Shown here piece after piece: positions 44,455 through 56,734 of a stretch of 64,000 nt of DNA. The stretch covers positions 1 to 64,000 of the forward strand of contig JBBHKE010001809.1 of NCBI GenBank assembly GCA_037447655.1, in the 5' to 3' direction. The notes beneath the pieces are model-generated. The model was given only the letters and a program-made list of their open reading frames with translations, was not told where the DNA came from and ran no database searches. The stretch's first letter is position 1. Each line of letters begins with the position of its first letter. Made by a program: the position numbers and the translations under genes. Source of the stretch: Zygnema cylindricum. Taxonomy: Eukaryota > Streptophyta > Zygnematophyceae > Zygnematales > Zygnemataceae.

Positions 44455-45160
44455 TGTTCCATTAGGCAGTCTCTGTAAACATCAAAAATCCGTTTACTGA
44501 AGCGACCGTTCCATTGTGTCGGGTCAGTAACCGACTTTTTTTTTGCGTGGCACACTTTGATTTGGCCTCGTAATAGAAGTATACGATTCTGCTAATCTTC
44601 AAAGAATCTCTAAAAGCGAATTGTGACCACATATTTGTACCAGCGAAAGTAAAAAGTGACTCGTACGACGTATTGAATAAAATCTGTACAGGCGGACGAA
44701 ACTTAAGATGTGTAAAAGCGTACAAAAATGTCAGAAAGGTGCGTGGTTGGCAACAAAAGCGTGAAACAATATCCTACGTCAAAGATTTTCTTACGGCTTC
44801 CGGTGGCATCCCATCCTCCCTTGCGGAAGGCACATGTCATATGCGACGTGTACCCATCTGGTCGCGCGGTCGTCATGGATATTTGTGCACTTTTCCACGA
44901 GGCACGACGCTATTCGTTCAGGCGCTGAGAATTGACCTACTCCGGGTCATTTGTTGCGAACTGAAAGTGTTAGACGATGGCTTATCCGATTTTGCATCCG
45001 ACGGTCCACGATTACGCCCATAAACGTGGAGAATGAAATTTTTAATTCAGTAGCCTTGTTTTTCTAACAAATATTTTTTTTTGGTACGGCACTGTACGAA
45101 ACAGTACGGCTTTCAGTAAACAACGACATTTTTTCCCTAATGGAACCTCACTCTAAGAAG
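44455..45160. mobile_element. Element with TTCCATTAG-type inverted ends
   Basis: Left end AGAGCGTTGTTCCATTAGGC, right end CCTAATGGAACCTCACTCT, with GTAAAC repeats next to both. These resemble the ends of the long inverted-repeat element at 41199-42685 and probably belong to the same superfamily. The segment just left (44220-44450) is an inverted relative of the centre of that element. Confidence 0.45.
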
Positions 45161-45299
45161 CTGAGAATTTTACCTTTCAATCTCAACCGTCAGATCCATT
45201 GGTGCTTTCGAGCGTCGAGGACCTGGGAGCCCTCCTCCTTCAGTCCTTACTTCTTTTTACCGTCAACGCCTATCTGTGGCTCTACAACGCTGTTACTAT

Positions 45300-45408
45300 T
45301 TTATTTCATTTTGCGGCCAATACAATATGGGTCTTAAGGCCATATTGTATGTTTTGCATACAATAGGCATATTGTATGGGCGTACGGTCACCTACTTTTG
45401 AACTATGG
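45300..45408. mobile_element. Solo end of a CATAGTTC-TIR element
   Basis: About 100 bp nearly identical to the right end of 43038-43343 (CAATATGGGTCTTAAGG, CATATTGTATG, CCTACTTTTGAACTATG). No left end is recognisable. Confidence 0.6.
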
Positions 45409-45451
45409 TTCGAACCGCACATAGAAAGTTGGGCGACGCTACAGTTCAGTA

Positions 45452-45967
45452 CACCGCGAATCGTAATTAGCGTTATGTACACTAATTTCGTCGCCCCAAA
45501 TTTTGACTCTCTCACCTTATATAGAGTACATAATTATAAATTATTCTTTACATTATTTAAGGTACTTTTGGAATCAGCGTTAACAACTCTTACATAGTGC
45601 TGTTTTAAATAGTGTGGCGTACAGTCTCTGACTGTGCAAAATTGTACTTTATTAACTAAAAACGTACAAAAAATGATTTAATACAGGCCGTTATTATGTA
45701 ACTGCGTTTTCACTAACCGCGTAATGCAAACGTCATAATGACGTGAAACTGTACAGTTGTCAGATTCTGTAAGTGTACCTAATTTACAGTAGAGATATCA
45801 GCGCGGATAATTAGTAAGGACAGAAACCCAAATTAGAGTTATTGATAAATTAGAGTAAAATTTGTTTTTGAAAAAAATCGATTACACAATTTAGAGTTAA
45901 TAGCTCTAATTCTTTTTTTCATTTTTTTACTCTAATTATTTCTTTACTCTAACCACGATTCGTGGTG
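45452..45967. mobile_element. TA-target MITE, long form (516 bp)
   Basis: CACCGCGAATCGTAATTAGC to CTCTAACCACGATTCGTGGTG, flanked by TA. The flanks GGGCGACGCTACAGT and CAGTCCTGTACTCTATA are contiguous at about 41062-41095, giving a third comparison with an empty site. There is no coding frame. Confidence 0.8.
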
Positions 45968-46118
45968 TACAGTCCTGTACTCTATATAGTACGGTACATC
46001 GAACCGTACTGTGACCGTACTATATTGCTGCACGGCTGTACTATTGTGTTCGCCGCGTGTAACACGGATTTGTAGTAATCATTGGTGGTATAGTCTCGTA
46101 GTTCCGTCCAGTACAGTA

Positions 46119-46335
46119 CACCTTGAATCGTTATTAGCGTATTGAACGCTAATTCGGGTCCCACAATTTTTTCCCAAATTCTCAAATAGAATTATCCATA
46201 CTATTTAAAAAATGAACCTAATTCCTAATTAGAGTAAATGATTTCTTTGAAAATTTCCAAATTCCCAATTAGCGTTAATAACGGTGATTATTCCTATACG
46301 CTAAAAAACTTCTACGCTAATAACGATTCACGGTG
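46119..46335. mobile_element. TA-target MITE, 217 bp
   Basis: CACCTTGAATCGTTATTAGC to CTAATAACGATTCACGGTG between TA dinucleotides. The interior shares GCTAATTCGGG and CAAATAGAATTA-like blocks with 28102, 41407 and 62722. Confidence 0.8.
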
Positions 46336-46399
46336 TAGTATGGATCTAGATAGCGTTCACAAGTAAACCAAACCGTACAGTGAACGTACTGTAATGGTG

Positions 46400-48029
46400 T
46401 ACTGCTGTACTATGCTGATGGACGGAATTGCAATACATACGTCTATGTTTCATTGAAAATCCCTGCGACTGCGCCCTTATAGTTCTGTACAGTAACCTGG
46501 TACACCGTACGGTATGGTAGGGTACAATTATAAGTCATAAGCTGTAACCAATTGTCTTTGTCGAGGATGTTTTCGTTTTTGGCTTTTTTTGTTTCCACCA
46601 TTTCTACTTTCATTGCTTTTTTTCTTTGCCACCTCTATCACCGATTTGTACACTATTTGTTCTTTTTATCATAGCTTTTTATCCCTTAAATTAAAAGTAT
46701 ACCTTTTCATCACCACATGCGTGCAGTAATGTGGCGAAAATAGAAAGTTAAAATTAAAATCTTCAATGGGAACACTTTTTTTTATGTACAGGAAAACGGA
46801 AATATAGCAATGGATGGTCAACATATAGAACTCATTTTTTATTTTTTTTACTATTAGAAGGTTTTTTTTCCTACTTTCTCCAGTTCACAGTGAACCAAAT
46901 TGGACAAATTTCTTGATACATTAAAAACTTCGCATTTTATTATTTTTAAACGAAACATTCCACGTGAAAAAAAAATAAAAAAAAATTGGTACCAATGTTT
47001 AAATCCCTTGAATAAGGTGGATTTTTGACCCATTTGTAATTTTCTTGTTTATTTATCTGCTTCGGTTAATTCTTTACTGAAAATTGGTCACTAACTAATA
47101 AGCGTCACATAGATCCCGTTATGGACAACAATAGAATGGACAATTTTTTTCCTATTTCCTCGATATACAAACCCTAAAAAAACCTACACCTAAAATAAAA
47201 AAATAAAAAAACAATTAAAATGTTAACAATACAAAATTTACTCTCTCATTTACCAGTATGGATGAATACATAAAAGACAAAAACGACTTTCAAAATCGCC
47301 ATGAGAAATGCAAATAACTAATAAAAAATGAAAACCAAACAATAGACATTTATGGCAAAAAAAATACACACAAAATAGTTTGAAAAGAATCTTAATTTTT
47401 CCCCTTTCAAGATGGCCATCAACTTAAAGAGTCAATTTACACTAAAGCCCAAAAAAAAGAAAAAAAAAAGCCCAAAAATTTCAAATTTCGTAAACCTACC
47501 AAGAACCAATCCTTTTATCTGTTTTCTTCGTTACCTTAGTATGACTGTAATATATGTACAAATTTATACAGTTTTTTTTTTCACCTGGTTTATACATAAA
47601 GTCATAGGAAGCTTTACAATCCCACCTTTTTTACATATACCTTCATCTAATCAAAGTGGAAACTGCCTTAGGAAAACAGAAACAAACTGTTTTTTAAACT
47701 ATTATTTAATCTGTTGTTTAAACTGTTGCTTAAACTATTGTTTTAACTGTTCCTTTTAACTGTTCCTTTTCACTCTCCCTTTTTTAACTGTTCGTTTACA
47801 TTGTTCCTTTAGCGTAATTGTCGTTTCAACCAAATTAATGTTTATTCTTGTGACGTGACAAATGGAAAAAAGTGTCTCGACATTTTTTACATACGCCTTC
47901 ATTTAACCGAAATAGGAACTGCCTTCACAAAACAGAAACAAACTGTTGCTTTCACTGTTATTTTAACCGTTGTTACAGTTTCTTTTAATGGTTCCCTTTA
48001 ATTGTTCCTTTAATGGTTCCAATTACCGT
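46400..48029. other. Region downstream of the LRR gene, with AACTGTT minisatellite
   Basis: AT-rich and without a supportable gene. 47680-47990 holds many AAACTGTT/TTTAACTGTTCC units. TTTATTCTTGTGACGTGACA followed by AATGGAAAA occurs at 47838-47867 and again at 48028-48057, where it is the last coding bases and stop of the LRR gene on the other strand. The 3' end of that gene has therefore been duplicated in tandem. Confidence 0.5.
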
Positions 48030-50355
48030 TTATTCTTGTGACGTGACAAATGGAAAAGGTTGTCCATCGATACACAATTCGACTAAAGGACGATCCATGT
48101 GATAAGATTTCATAGCCTCCTCCGTCAGTTTTGCCCTGTAAATATCAGTAAATCACAAATGAAAAAAACAGAAAAAAAGAAAAATATATATATATTAGAA
48201 CGAACAACTTTTGAGAAGGACCCATTTTCCCATTTTAATAGAGAGTTTTATTGGACCCAAATCTCACTCGTTCGAAAAGCTTTGTTTTAAAGAAGTTGAA
48301 TTAAGTAAACCAAAGTAAACGACAAAAAATAAAACCTAAATTTACAGGAAGGGAAATCAACTTAATACGAATGTCGGAATTGAGTAGTCTCAAGATTCAT
48401 TAAAATCTGTATTATTGATGCTGCCTCTTTAACCTTTTTATCCTCTTTATCCTTTTTATTCCCTTTATACTCTTTTTGAAAAAAGAGGAAAAACCAAAAA
48501 ACAAGTTTACTGACCTCGCGAGATCCACAAATCGTAAAAATGAGGTTTCTCGTAAATGTGGAAAAAGTCCATTGGATAATTTTGGACATCCCTGCATGCT
48601 GAGGTGGCGCAATCTCAATCCGGGACCGCAAAGAGCGCGAATCGACGGATTGCTGAGTAGGCGACAGCTGTCAAGTCTTATTTTCAAAAGTCGAGAACAA
48701 GACAAAGCAATCGAGATCACTCCTGCATCTGAGACGTGTTCACACCCACTGATTGACAGGTGGCGAAGGAGAGGACAGCCGGAAGCAATCGCCTTTAAAC
48801 CCTGGAAAAAGAAAAGGGAGAAGAAAAAGAGATTTGACTTTGGCTTAAATCGGTTTATATCCGGTTTTCAAACTCTGATTTGCCTCTAGTTTAACTATGG
48901 TTTAACTGTGGTTTAATCAGGTTTAACCATGGTGTAACTGCAGGTTAACTTGATTTAACTCAGTTAACTCGGGTTTACTCCGTGCTCATAGTGGTTCTGG
49001 AACTGTGTTGAATCAAAGATAAAAAAATAAAAAACAAGACAAAGCATTCGCAAAAAAAAATTCGATGAAAGAGGTCGGAGGAAGTTAAGATGATGTAGCT
49101 CCTGTGGAGATGTTTTGTAAGGTTATAATGTTTCAAATTAAAATATAGGTTTTTGTTTTGTGGTAAGTTGCGGGAAAAAACACGGTTTAGGTTCGGATTA
49201 GGTTTTTGTTTTGTGTTTCCTCTGAAAGACGAAAAAACTGCTTTACAAATGTGAAGGATTGAGTCAATTTTAGAATGCCTTCACCATTTAACATGAAAAA
49301 ATTGGTAGGAGGTGAAACAAAAAGAAAATAAAAATAAATAAAAGTTGATATGAAATTACAAAAAACGAGAATTGACTCTGAGAATTGTTCTCTTTTCTCG
49401 AGAATTGCCTTTATTTTACGACTACCGCAAGGCATCTTTTTTTAAGTACAAAATTTTAAGTGAACTTGGACTGTTAAATTTAAAAAAAAATATCATAAAC
49501 CAAAGCCTGACGCCACTATAAACAGTTTTCCTCCTCCCTCTTCTTAAGATATTTTAACTTCTCCAAGTTCTGCGATTTGTTCAGTTCTTTCGTTCTCTTT
49601 TATCCTTTCATTTCCAATTTTGACCTCTAGAAAATGATGCAAATAGTGACATTTTCACTCTCTCCCTCTTTTTGGTTCTTTACGAAAAGATAACACAAAC
49701 AGAAAGATTTCCAAAACTAGCGCCTACCGTCCTCTTCTTCAATTGTTTCCCTATTCTTTCTACTTCTTCTTCTTCTCCTATAATTCTTTTCTTTCTTTCT
49801 TTCTTTCTTTCTTCTTTATTCTTTTTCCATTTTCCTTTTTCTTTGTAGGATTTTTAGGCCAGTAACACAACACAACAAATTAGTGTGCATTTTGTTGCCA
49901 ACTTAGCTTCCAATTTAACATGTGATCTTTTCTTAATCAGGTAAGTCAACAATAATTTTCCATTTTTCCTGAAAAAGCCCACTAAAAAGACTCGAGCCCA
50001 GAAGAATGTGGTCCAAATCAAAACCATTGACTCTAAAACTTAAAAACCTCAAAACCTCAAAAACCTCAAAAAACCTCAAAAAACAAAAACTTCAAAGACC
50101 TCAAAAAACTCAAAAAACTTCAAAGACCTCAAAAAACTCAAAAAACCTCAAAAACCGCAAAAAACCTCAAAAACCGCAAAAAACCTCAGAAACCCAAACT
50201 TCCCGAAAAACCCCAAAACTAAAAAAAATCCTAGAACAACCCCAATTTACCTTATTTGTGATCCTAGGGCAATTATGTAGAGCCAATTCTTGCATTCGAG
50301 GACAACCTGAAATCGCTATTAGGGCAAGATCGGACAAATGACCGTAGTTCAAAAC
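48030..50355 (-). CDS. LRR-CC (F-box/LRR-like) protein, last three exons
   Basis: Minus-strand exons 50355-50251 (phase 0), 48801-48515 and 48135-48030 join without frame conflict into 165 residues and TAA. The sequence is Cys-containing LRRs of about 26 residues: HLSDLALIAISGCPRMQELA, NCPRITNKGLKAIASGCPLL, RHLSISGCEHVSDAGVISIA, LSCSRLLKIRLDSCRLLSNP, then LRLRHLSMQGCPKLSNGLF. The end is AKLTEEAMKSYHMDRPLVEL. LRR-CC arrays are typical of F-box proteins of SCF ubiquitin ligases, where they bind the substrate, and of AMN1-like proteins. No F-box is visible because the 5' exons are missing: the acceptor of the first visible exon lies at 50356 and everything beyond is GA repeat and retrotransposon. 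Introns contain GGTTTAACT repeats (48840-48985) and an AAACCTCAAAA tract. Confidence 0.8.
48840..48990. repeat. GGTTTAACTG minisatellite in LRR-gene intron
   Basis: About ten degenerate 10-bp units of GGTTTAACT(G/A)T within the intron between exons 50251 and 48801. Confidence 0.75.
50036..50230. repeat. AAACCTCAAAA tandem tract in LRR-gene intron
   Basis: Repeated AACCTCAAAA and AAAACTTCAAAG units of 10-18 bp just downstream of the 50251 exon on the minus strand. The Lys/Thr/Gln frame on the plus strand is an artefact. Confidence 0.8.
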
Positions 50356-50394
50356 CTGCGAAAAAAAAGAAAATATAAACAACAACATATAAAT

Positions 50395-50678
50395 ACAGGG
50401 AGATAGGGAGATAGGAAGATAGGGGTAGACAGTGATAGATAGTTAAAAAAATAGGGATAGAGAGATAGCGGGGAAAGGGGGGAGACGGGAAAGGGAGAGG
50501 GAGAGACAGGAAAAGGGGAAGAGAGGGAGAGAATTAGAGAGGGGAGCAGGGCGGAAGGTGGAGGCAGAGAGAGCGGCAAAATAGCAGAAGGAGAGAGGGA
50601 GAGAGGAAGAGAGGGAGAGGGGGAGGAGGAAGAGAGGGAGCAGGGGAGCGAGGGAGAGAGGGAGCGACGGAGAGAGTT
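50395..50678. repeat. GA-rich tract beside copia A
   Basis: GATAGGGAGATAG units grading into GAGAGGGAGAG up to the 3' LTR of copia A. It is also the left flank of that element. Confidence 0.85.
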
Positions 50679-50955
50679 TGCTAAAGTAGTAACTGAGAGT
50701 GTCACTGAGTGTCACTCTGACAAACTGTCCTACAGCCTACGTGATCCCGAAGGGTCACTTGTCTTTACATAGCATGACGAAAGGGCAAGGTGTCCTTTCG
50801 TAAGAAGAGGAAGAAAATATCTAAATCTGAATCTAAGACAGAGGTACAGAAAATAGATAACGAAAAGCATAATACTAGATTACGTTATCTAGCACTAAGA
50901 CTAATAAAACAAGTTTGTAGCAAAGGAGAATAAAGACGAATCCAGGATTCCAACA
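50679..50955 (-). repeat. 3' LTR of copia A
   Basis: 277 bp, TG...CA ended; pairs with 55343-55619. Confidence 0.9.
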
Positions 50956-50968
50956 CCCCCCCGCTTTG

Positions 50969-53900
50969 CTAGAAACGGAGGCCGGCGGAGGACCGGTGAG
51001 CTTCGAATAGTGGCCGAGGAAGAGCCTTTGTCAGAAAATCGGCCATTTGTTGAGTAGTGGGGCAGTGGGAGAAGGTAACTGTGCCTGCAGCAATGGCGTC
51101 GCGAGTAAAGTGAAACTGGATGTCAATATGCTTCGTTCGGCGATGATGAACAGGGTTGTTCATCAAGGCAAGGGCCCCTTGAGAATCACAAAAGATAGTT
51201 GTGGCAGATGATGGACAGAATTGCAGATTTAAGAGGAGAGAACGAAGCCAGAGAGCCTCCTTAGTGGCGTGTGTGGCAGACATGTATTCGGCTTCAGTGG
51301 AGGAGAGGGCAACAGTAGGTTGCTTTTTAGATGCCCAAGAAACAAGAGCGCTGCCGAGTGAAAAACAAACGCCGGTGGTGCTGCGACGAGAATCCAGATC
51401 ACCGCCCCAGTCGGCATCGCAGTGGCCGACGAGAGCTGGAGGAGAGGAGCCGGTGAAGGTGAGTTTCAAAGTCCGAGTACCCTGGAGGTAGCGCAGGACT
51501 CTTTTGGCTGCAAGGAGGTGGTCAGTGGAGGGGTTGGAGACAAATTGACTAAGCTGGCCAACAGCTACAGCGATGTCCGGACGAGTTCCAGTCATTGCAT
51601 ACATAAGGCTGCCAACTATAGATCTGTACTGATCATGTATATCTCTGGGGACAGGCCCACCAGAGTTTCTAAGGAGTTTGACATTTGGATCTAGAGGGGT
51701 TGAGATAGGGGAGCAATCAGCCATAGAAAATCGGGTCAGAATTTCACCTATGTATTTATCTTGGGAAAGGTAAAGAGTCCTAGTGGGGCGATCCCGACCG
51801 ACAAAAATGCCAAGGCAATATTCTACTTCCCCTAGATCTGACATTGAGAAGTGGGTGTTGAGCATGAGTTTAACAAGATGAATAAGAGAAAGAGAGGGGC
51901 CAGCAAGGAGGAGATCATCTACATAGATGACGAGGATGACGAGTGTATCTGTAGTGCCTCGAATGAACAGTCCAAAATCTGCATTTAATTTTGAGAAACC
52001 TTCACGGAGGAGAATTGCCTCGAGATGCTTGTTCCACACTCTAGGAGCCTGCTTGAGGCCATAAAGAGATTTGAGGAGACGACATACCAGGTGTTCTTTG
52101 CCGGGAGACACATACCCTTCCGGTTGATGGAGGAAGATTTCCTCAGTGAGGGAACCGTAAAGGAAGGCGGTCTGCACATCCATGTGGTGGACATGCCAGT
52201 CTTGGGCAGCTGCAAGGGAGAGAAGAACCCGAATTGAGGTGAATTTTGCAACAGGAGCATATGTCTCCGTGAAGTCGACGCCTTCCTTCTGAAGAAATCC
52301 TTTTGCCACAAAGCGGGCCTTGAATCGGTCAAGAGTTCCGTCAGACTTTGTTTTGACCCGAAAGACCCATTTCGATCCGATTACTCTTCTGCCAGGGGGT
52401 AGTGAGGCAAGTTCCCAGGTGCCGTTTTGCTGGAGAGACGCAAATTCAGAATCGGTGGCGGCTTTCCATTCTGCAGCTTGAGGACCAGCCATGGCGGCAG
52501 AAAAGTTAAGGGGAACAGCAATGGTGGCAGAATTTGCTGTTCCATGAGTAAGAAGCTGCGCCTGAAGGCGTTCACTTCGGCGAGGGGCAGGAGCAGAAGG
52601 AGAAATTTGGTATAGAGGATCTTTAGGGTGAATGGGAGAAAGAGAGTAGGGATCAGAGGCTGTCCGAGTGAGGGGTGATAGTGTGGATAGGGGAAGGGAT
52701 GCAGAAGTTGTTCTGGTGAGAGTGGAGGAAGGGAAGGAAAGGAGATTTGCAGGAGTGGAGGGAGTAAGACTTGTTAAAGGGAGAATGACAGAGAGAGGAT
52801 CAGTGGATGCAAGAGTAGATGGTCCGGAGAATGAGACAGATTGCGGAGGAGTCGAAATACGCATGGAGTCATAGATTTTCTCGATAAGTGGCATTTCGTT
52901 GAAAACGACATCCCTGCTGAGGACGACTTGACGTTCTTTTGTCAGCCAGATGCGGTAAGCTTTGGATTCCGTACTGTAGCCGACTAAGACGCCGTGTTTG
53001 GCGCGGCTGTGCCATTTGCCGGCAGGTGCCAGGTCTTTTATCCAAGCATCGCAACCGAATATTCGAAGGTGTGATATGGTTGGTTTGGTGCCAGTCCAAG
53101 CCTCATAAGGGGTAACAGCAGGTAATGCGGAAGTCGGACAGCGATTGCGAATGTAATTCGCTGTCGAGACAGATTCTGCCCAAAAAGTGGTGGGCAGAGT
53201 GGAAAAATGTAACATTGAACGTGCCATGTTGAGGAGAGTACGGTTGTACCTCTCTGATACACCATTTTGCTGAGGGGTATTGGCGGTCGTTGACTGGTGA
53301 ATGATACCATGAGTTGCAAGGAATGAGGAGAATTCATTGGAGAAGTATTCTCCTCCATTATCTGTACGGAGGGTTTGAATTCTGCCTGACAATAAATTTT
53401 CAACAAGGGCTTTATACTCCTTGAATTTTTGAAATGTTTCAGATTTTCTGCGTATGGGATAGAGAAAGGAGTAGCGAGTTGCGTCATCGATGAAAGTGAC
53501 GAAGTAAAGCGCACCAGTGGGGCTGGGAGTGGACATTGGGCCGCAGAGGTCAGAGTGGATTAATTGGAGGGGATTGGAGGTTTTGGAAGTGCTGGAGGGA
53601 AATGATGGTCTGGCAAGTTTGCCTTCAACACAGCCAGAACAGAAGACTAGTTGTTTTTCAGTGAAGGGCTCCAAGCCGATGACGAGACCTTTGCTGAGTT
53701 GGAGTAGGCCGGATTGGGACAGATGTCCATATCGAAGATGCCATTTGGATAAAGTGGAAATGGCAAGAGGTGTGGCGATGTTGGCGGATCCAATGGTGGA
53801 AAAATAGCGAAGAATGTAGATTGAACCATTTTTAATTCCAAATCCGACTGTACGATCTCCAATAGAACGATTGGTAGTGGAGAAGAATTTGACATTGGTT

Positions 53901-55154
53901 TGGGAGAAAACAGCTGTGGCGCCTTGATGAAGAGCAGCACCAACGGAGAAGAGGTTTTTTTTAAGGCCAGGGACAAGAAGCACATGAGACAGTGTAATGG
54001 AGAAACCTGTTGAAGGCTCCGTTGGCGTGCAGATTTGCCCAAAGTGTGTGGCAGTGAGGGCTGCGTCATTGCCAAGGAGTATCGTCATTGGCGGACAAAG
54101 AGGAGAAATCGTGTTAAACCAGTCGGATCTATAAGATAGATGGTGGGAGGCACCAGAATCGACTATCCAAGAATCGGCCGATGGAGAAAAGTCGAGAGGG
54201 GAAGCCGTAGTCAAGGCGTAGCCGAATTCGGATGAAGACGATATGTACGGATTGGGTTGGCTGGAAGTATCCATCGGCAGGATCGGATTAGGAGGAATCG
54301 GACTGTAGGTGTACTGAGAGTACGGATTGAGAGATACTGGGGAGCGTTCTGGCAGATTTTGGTGACCGGGGATCAAGGGTTGGATAAATGGATTGGTTGG
54401 CGTAAAAGGATCGTTGGCGGTTGAAAAAATCGCCTCAGCACTGGATGCGTGACCGGAGTAGAGATTTCGGCCAGGATTTTGTCCACGTCCAGGCTGGCGT
54501 CCATAATTTCCTTGACGGTCGTTTTTTCTTTTGAGGACCGGGCAGACGTCAATGACGTGATCCGGCGCACGACAGTACCGACAGGAGGAATTTTTTGGAC
54601 TCCGATTGGGTGGAGGAAAAGTAGCCAAAGCTACACCAGGAGGTGGGGAAAAATTGTGTTTAGTTTCCTCGTGAAGTAAACCGGCCGTAAGAGAGGGGAT
54701 GGTGACAGCTGTAGATGAGTTGTCGATAGAGGAGATAAAAGCCGAATAGGACGTTGGAAGACCGCCCAAGATGGCCGAAATGATGTCCTCATCCGAGATG
54801 ACAGCACCGACGGTTTTGAGACGGCCGGCAATAGATTTGATGTTGTTGATGTAGGCTTGAATAGATTCGGCAGGATTTTTCTGAGCAGTGTTGAGTTGGC
54901 GGCGAAGAAGTAGTTTGTTAGACCAAGATTTGTTCTCATATGCTGTGGACAGAAGCGTCCAAGCACCGTGAGCTGAGGTGGCATCACGAATGAGATCAAG
55001 TTGCGAGGGTTCAAGTGCGAGAACCAGCCTAGAGTGCGCCTCCTCATTTTTAGCGAGCCAGGCGGATTTAGCGGCGGCATCGGAAGGTTCCCCTTCGCTT
55101 CCGTTTATAACGGACCAAAGTTTTTCGCGCCGGAAAAGGTGCTCAATCTGGAAA
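50969..55154 (-). CDS. gag-pol polyprotein of copia A (open over the whole pol)
   Basis: The frame stays open from about 55154 to the stop near 50969. Numbering residues from 54769: zinc knuckle CRYCRAPDHVIDVC at 63-76, protease WIVDSGASHH around 201-210, integrase zinc domain from KWHLRYGHL to CSGCVEGK, catalytic core (TFIDDATRYS, RTDNGGEYFS, TPQQNGVSERYNRT), reverse transcriptase (KWVFRVKTKSDG, FTSIRVLLSLAAAQDWHVHH, YVDDLLLAG) and RNase H (DADWGGDLDSRRSTTG, STEAEYMSA, FCDSQGALAL). It encodes the proteins for particle formation, reverse transcription and integration. The gag start (near 55227, MTINSIGYG) is in another frame: relative to copia B, two extra bases lie near 55155 in GGAAATTTTCCAG, separating the first 30 or so codons. 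That is a disabling lesion, a sequencing error, or a shift site. Confidence 0.88.
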
Positions 55155-55342
55155 ATTTCCAGCCGTAGAAATCCTTGCCATTGAATTTGGCAACGGTATT
55201 CGAACTAACGGGGAGAGGCCCATAGCCTATTGAATTAATAGTCATAGCAGCGGGCACGAATACAAAAAGGACAGAAAATGGGCAGGTAAAATAATTGCCA
55301 AAATAGTTTAAAAAAAAGGTTATTTTACAATGAAACAAAAAT

Positions 55343-55619
55343 TGCTAAAGTAGAAACTGAGAGTGTCACTTAGTGTCACTCTGACAGACTGTCCTACAGC
55401 CTACGTGATCCCGAAGGGTCAATTGTCTTTTCCTAGCATGACGAAAGGGCAAGGTGTCCTTTCGTAAGAAGAGGAAGAAAATATCTAAATCCGAATCTAA
55501 GACAGAGGTACAGAAAATAGATAACGAAAAGCATAATACTAGATTGCGTTATCTAGCACTAAGACTAATAAAAAAAGTTTGTAGCAAAGGAGAATAAAGA
55601 CGAATCCAGGATTCCAACA
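55343..55619 (-). repeat. 5' LTR of copia A
   Basis: 277 bp; partner of 50679-50955. The leader downstream reads ATTTTTGTTTCATTG. It lacks an obvious match to the common plant initiator-Met primer site, so the primer is unknown. Confidence 0.9.
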
Positions 55620-56256
55620 AAATCCTCACCCATGTCACCGCAAACTCGACTACCATTGATGTTCCTCTCAACTTTTTTGTGGCCATGGTCGACCCTCAAG
55701 CCGCCGAATGGAAAGCCGCCACCGATTTTCAATTTGCATCTTTTGACGTGACACCTGGGACTTGCTCCTTCCAGCAGAAGGTTATTGGCTCAAATGGGTT
55801 TTCAAAGAGAAAACCAAATCCGATGGACCCTTCATCGCTTCAAAGCCTGATTTGTTGCCAAAGGATTTCTTCAAAAAGAGGGTGTGGACTTCACCAAAAC
55901 TTACGCTCCAGTCGCCAAACTCACCTCGATCCACGTTCTCAACTCTCTTGCAACTGCCAAAGACTAGCATGTACAGCATATGGACGTCCAGACCGCCCGG
56001 TTTCCTTTACAGCCAGAAGGGTATGTATCGCCCGTTATGGAACATCTGGTATGCCGCCTCTTCAAATATGTCTATGGCTTCAAACAAGCTCCCCAAGTAT
56101 GGGATAAGCATCTTGAAGCCATCCTCCTGCGTGAAGACTTCTTAAAACTTGATGCCGACTTTGGCTACTTTTTTTGGGAAACCACACATACACTCATAAT
56201 CCTTGGAATCTATGACGATCACCTCTTATTTGCTGGGCCCTCCCTTTCCCTCATGG

Positions 56257-56734
56257 TATAGGATTAGATGACATGGCAACGGACAAAGTAGGAGGGAAGT
56301 ATTTCTTAATTGGTGATGAACAATACAGAGTTGTCGTTTAAGTAGAAGAGAGAAAGTCATAAGTATGACTTTTAAAATCTAGGGAGCTTATGTGACTCTG
56401 AAGGGTCACTTGGCTCATTTGCCGAAAAGGCAGAATTTGGATCCTTAGGTGTCAGTGAGAGCTAAGAATCAGATCTACTGGCAGAAACTGTCAAAAACTA
56501 CAGTGGCTGCAGTGTGCGCTTCTAAGAAGTTCCAGGAGTAGAAAACAAAAATAGATAACTAAAACAAAAAACTGAAACTAAAACAGAAAAATGAAAGAAC
56601 AGAAAACTGAACTAGGTGAAAAGCATAGGCTAGACTGCTCTAACTAGCAAGATAACGCAAATTGGAATACCGGTTTGCGTTATTAACAAAGGTAGGGTTA
56701 GTTCGAAGATTCTAACAAAGGAATAATTTTAACA
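56257..56734 (-). repeat. 3' terminal repeat of copia B (LTR plus leader and gag start)
   Basis: 478 bp. Compared with the 5' copy it lacks about 41 bp of leader next to TATTTCTTAATT. The outer end TATA abuts the CATGG duplication. Confidence 0.75.

Larger units (their letters stand above)
50679..55619 (-). mobile_element. Ty1/copia retrotransposon A, nearly intact
   Basis: A 4.94-kb element with two 277-bp LTRs starting TGTTGGAATCCTGG and ending TTTAGCA on the minus strand. By hand the LTRs differ at about nine positions (3 percent), so the insertion is fairly recent. The polypurine tract GCAAAGCGGGGGGG adjoins the 3' LTR. The flanks do not show a 5-bp duplication (GAGTT against AAATC), so one side may have been altered after insertion. 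The right flank begins inside the coding part of copia C. Confidence 0.92.

Noticed and set aside
41101-46336. Recurring TACACCG...CGGTGTA palindromes as transcription terminators or operators
   Set aside because: They come in pairs at element ends with TA flanks and empty-site evidence, so they are transposon termini.
47412-47759. 115-codon plus frame
   Set aside because: Its second half is the AACTGTT minisatellite (NCCLNYCFN), and it runs opposite to and just beyond the LRR gene; not supported as a gene.
52025-54679. Several plus-strand frames of 60-100 codons inside copia A
   Set aside because: Antisense shadows of the open pol frame.
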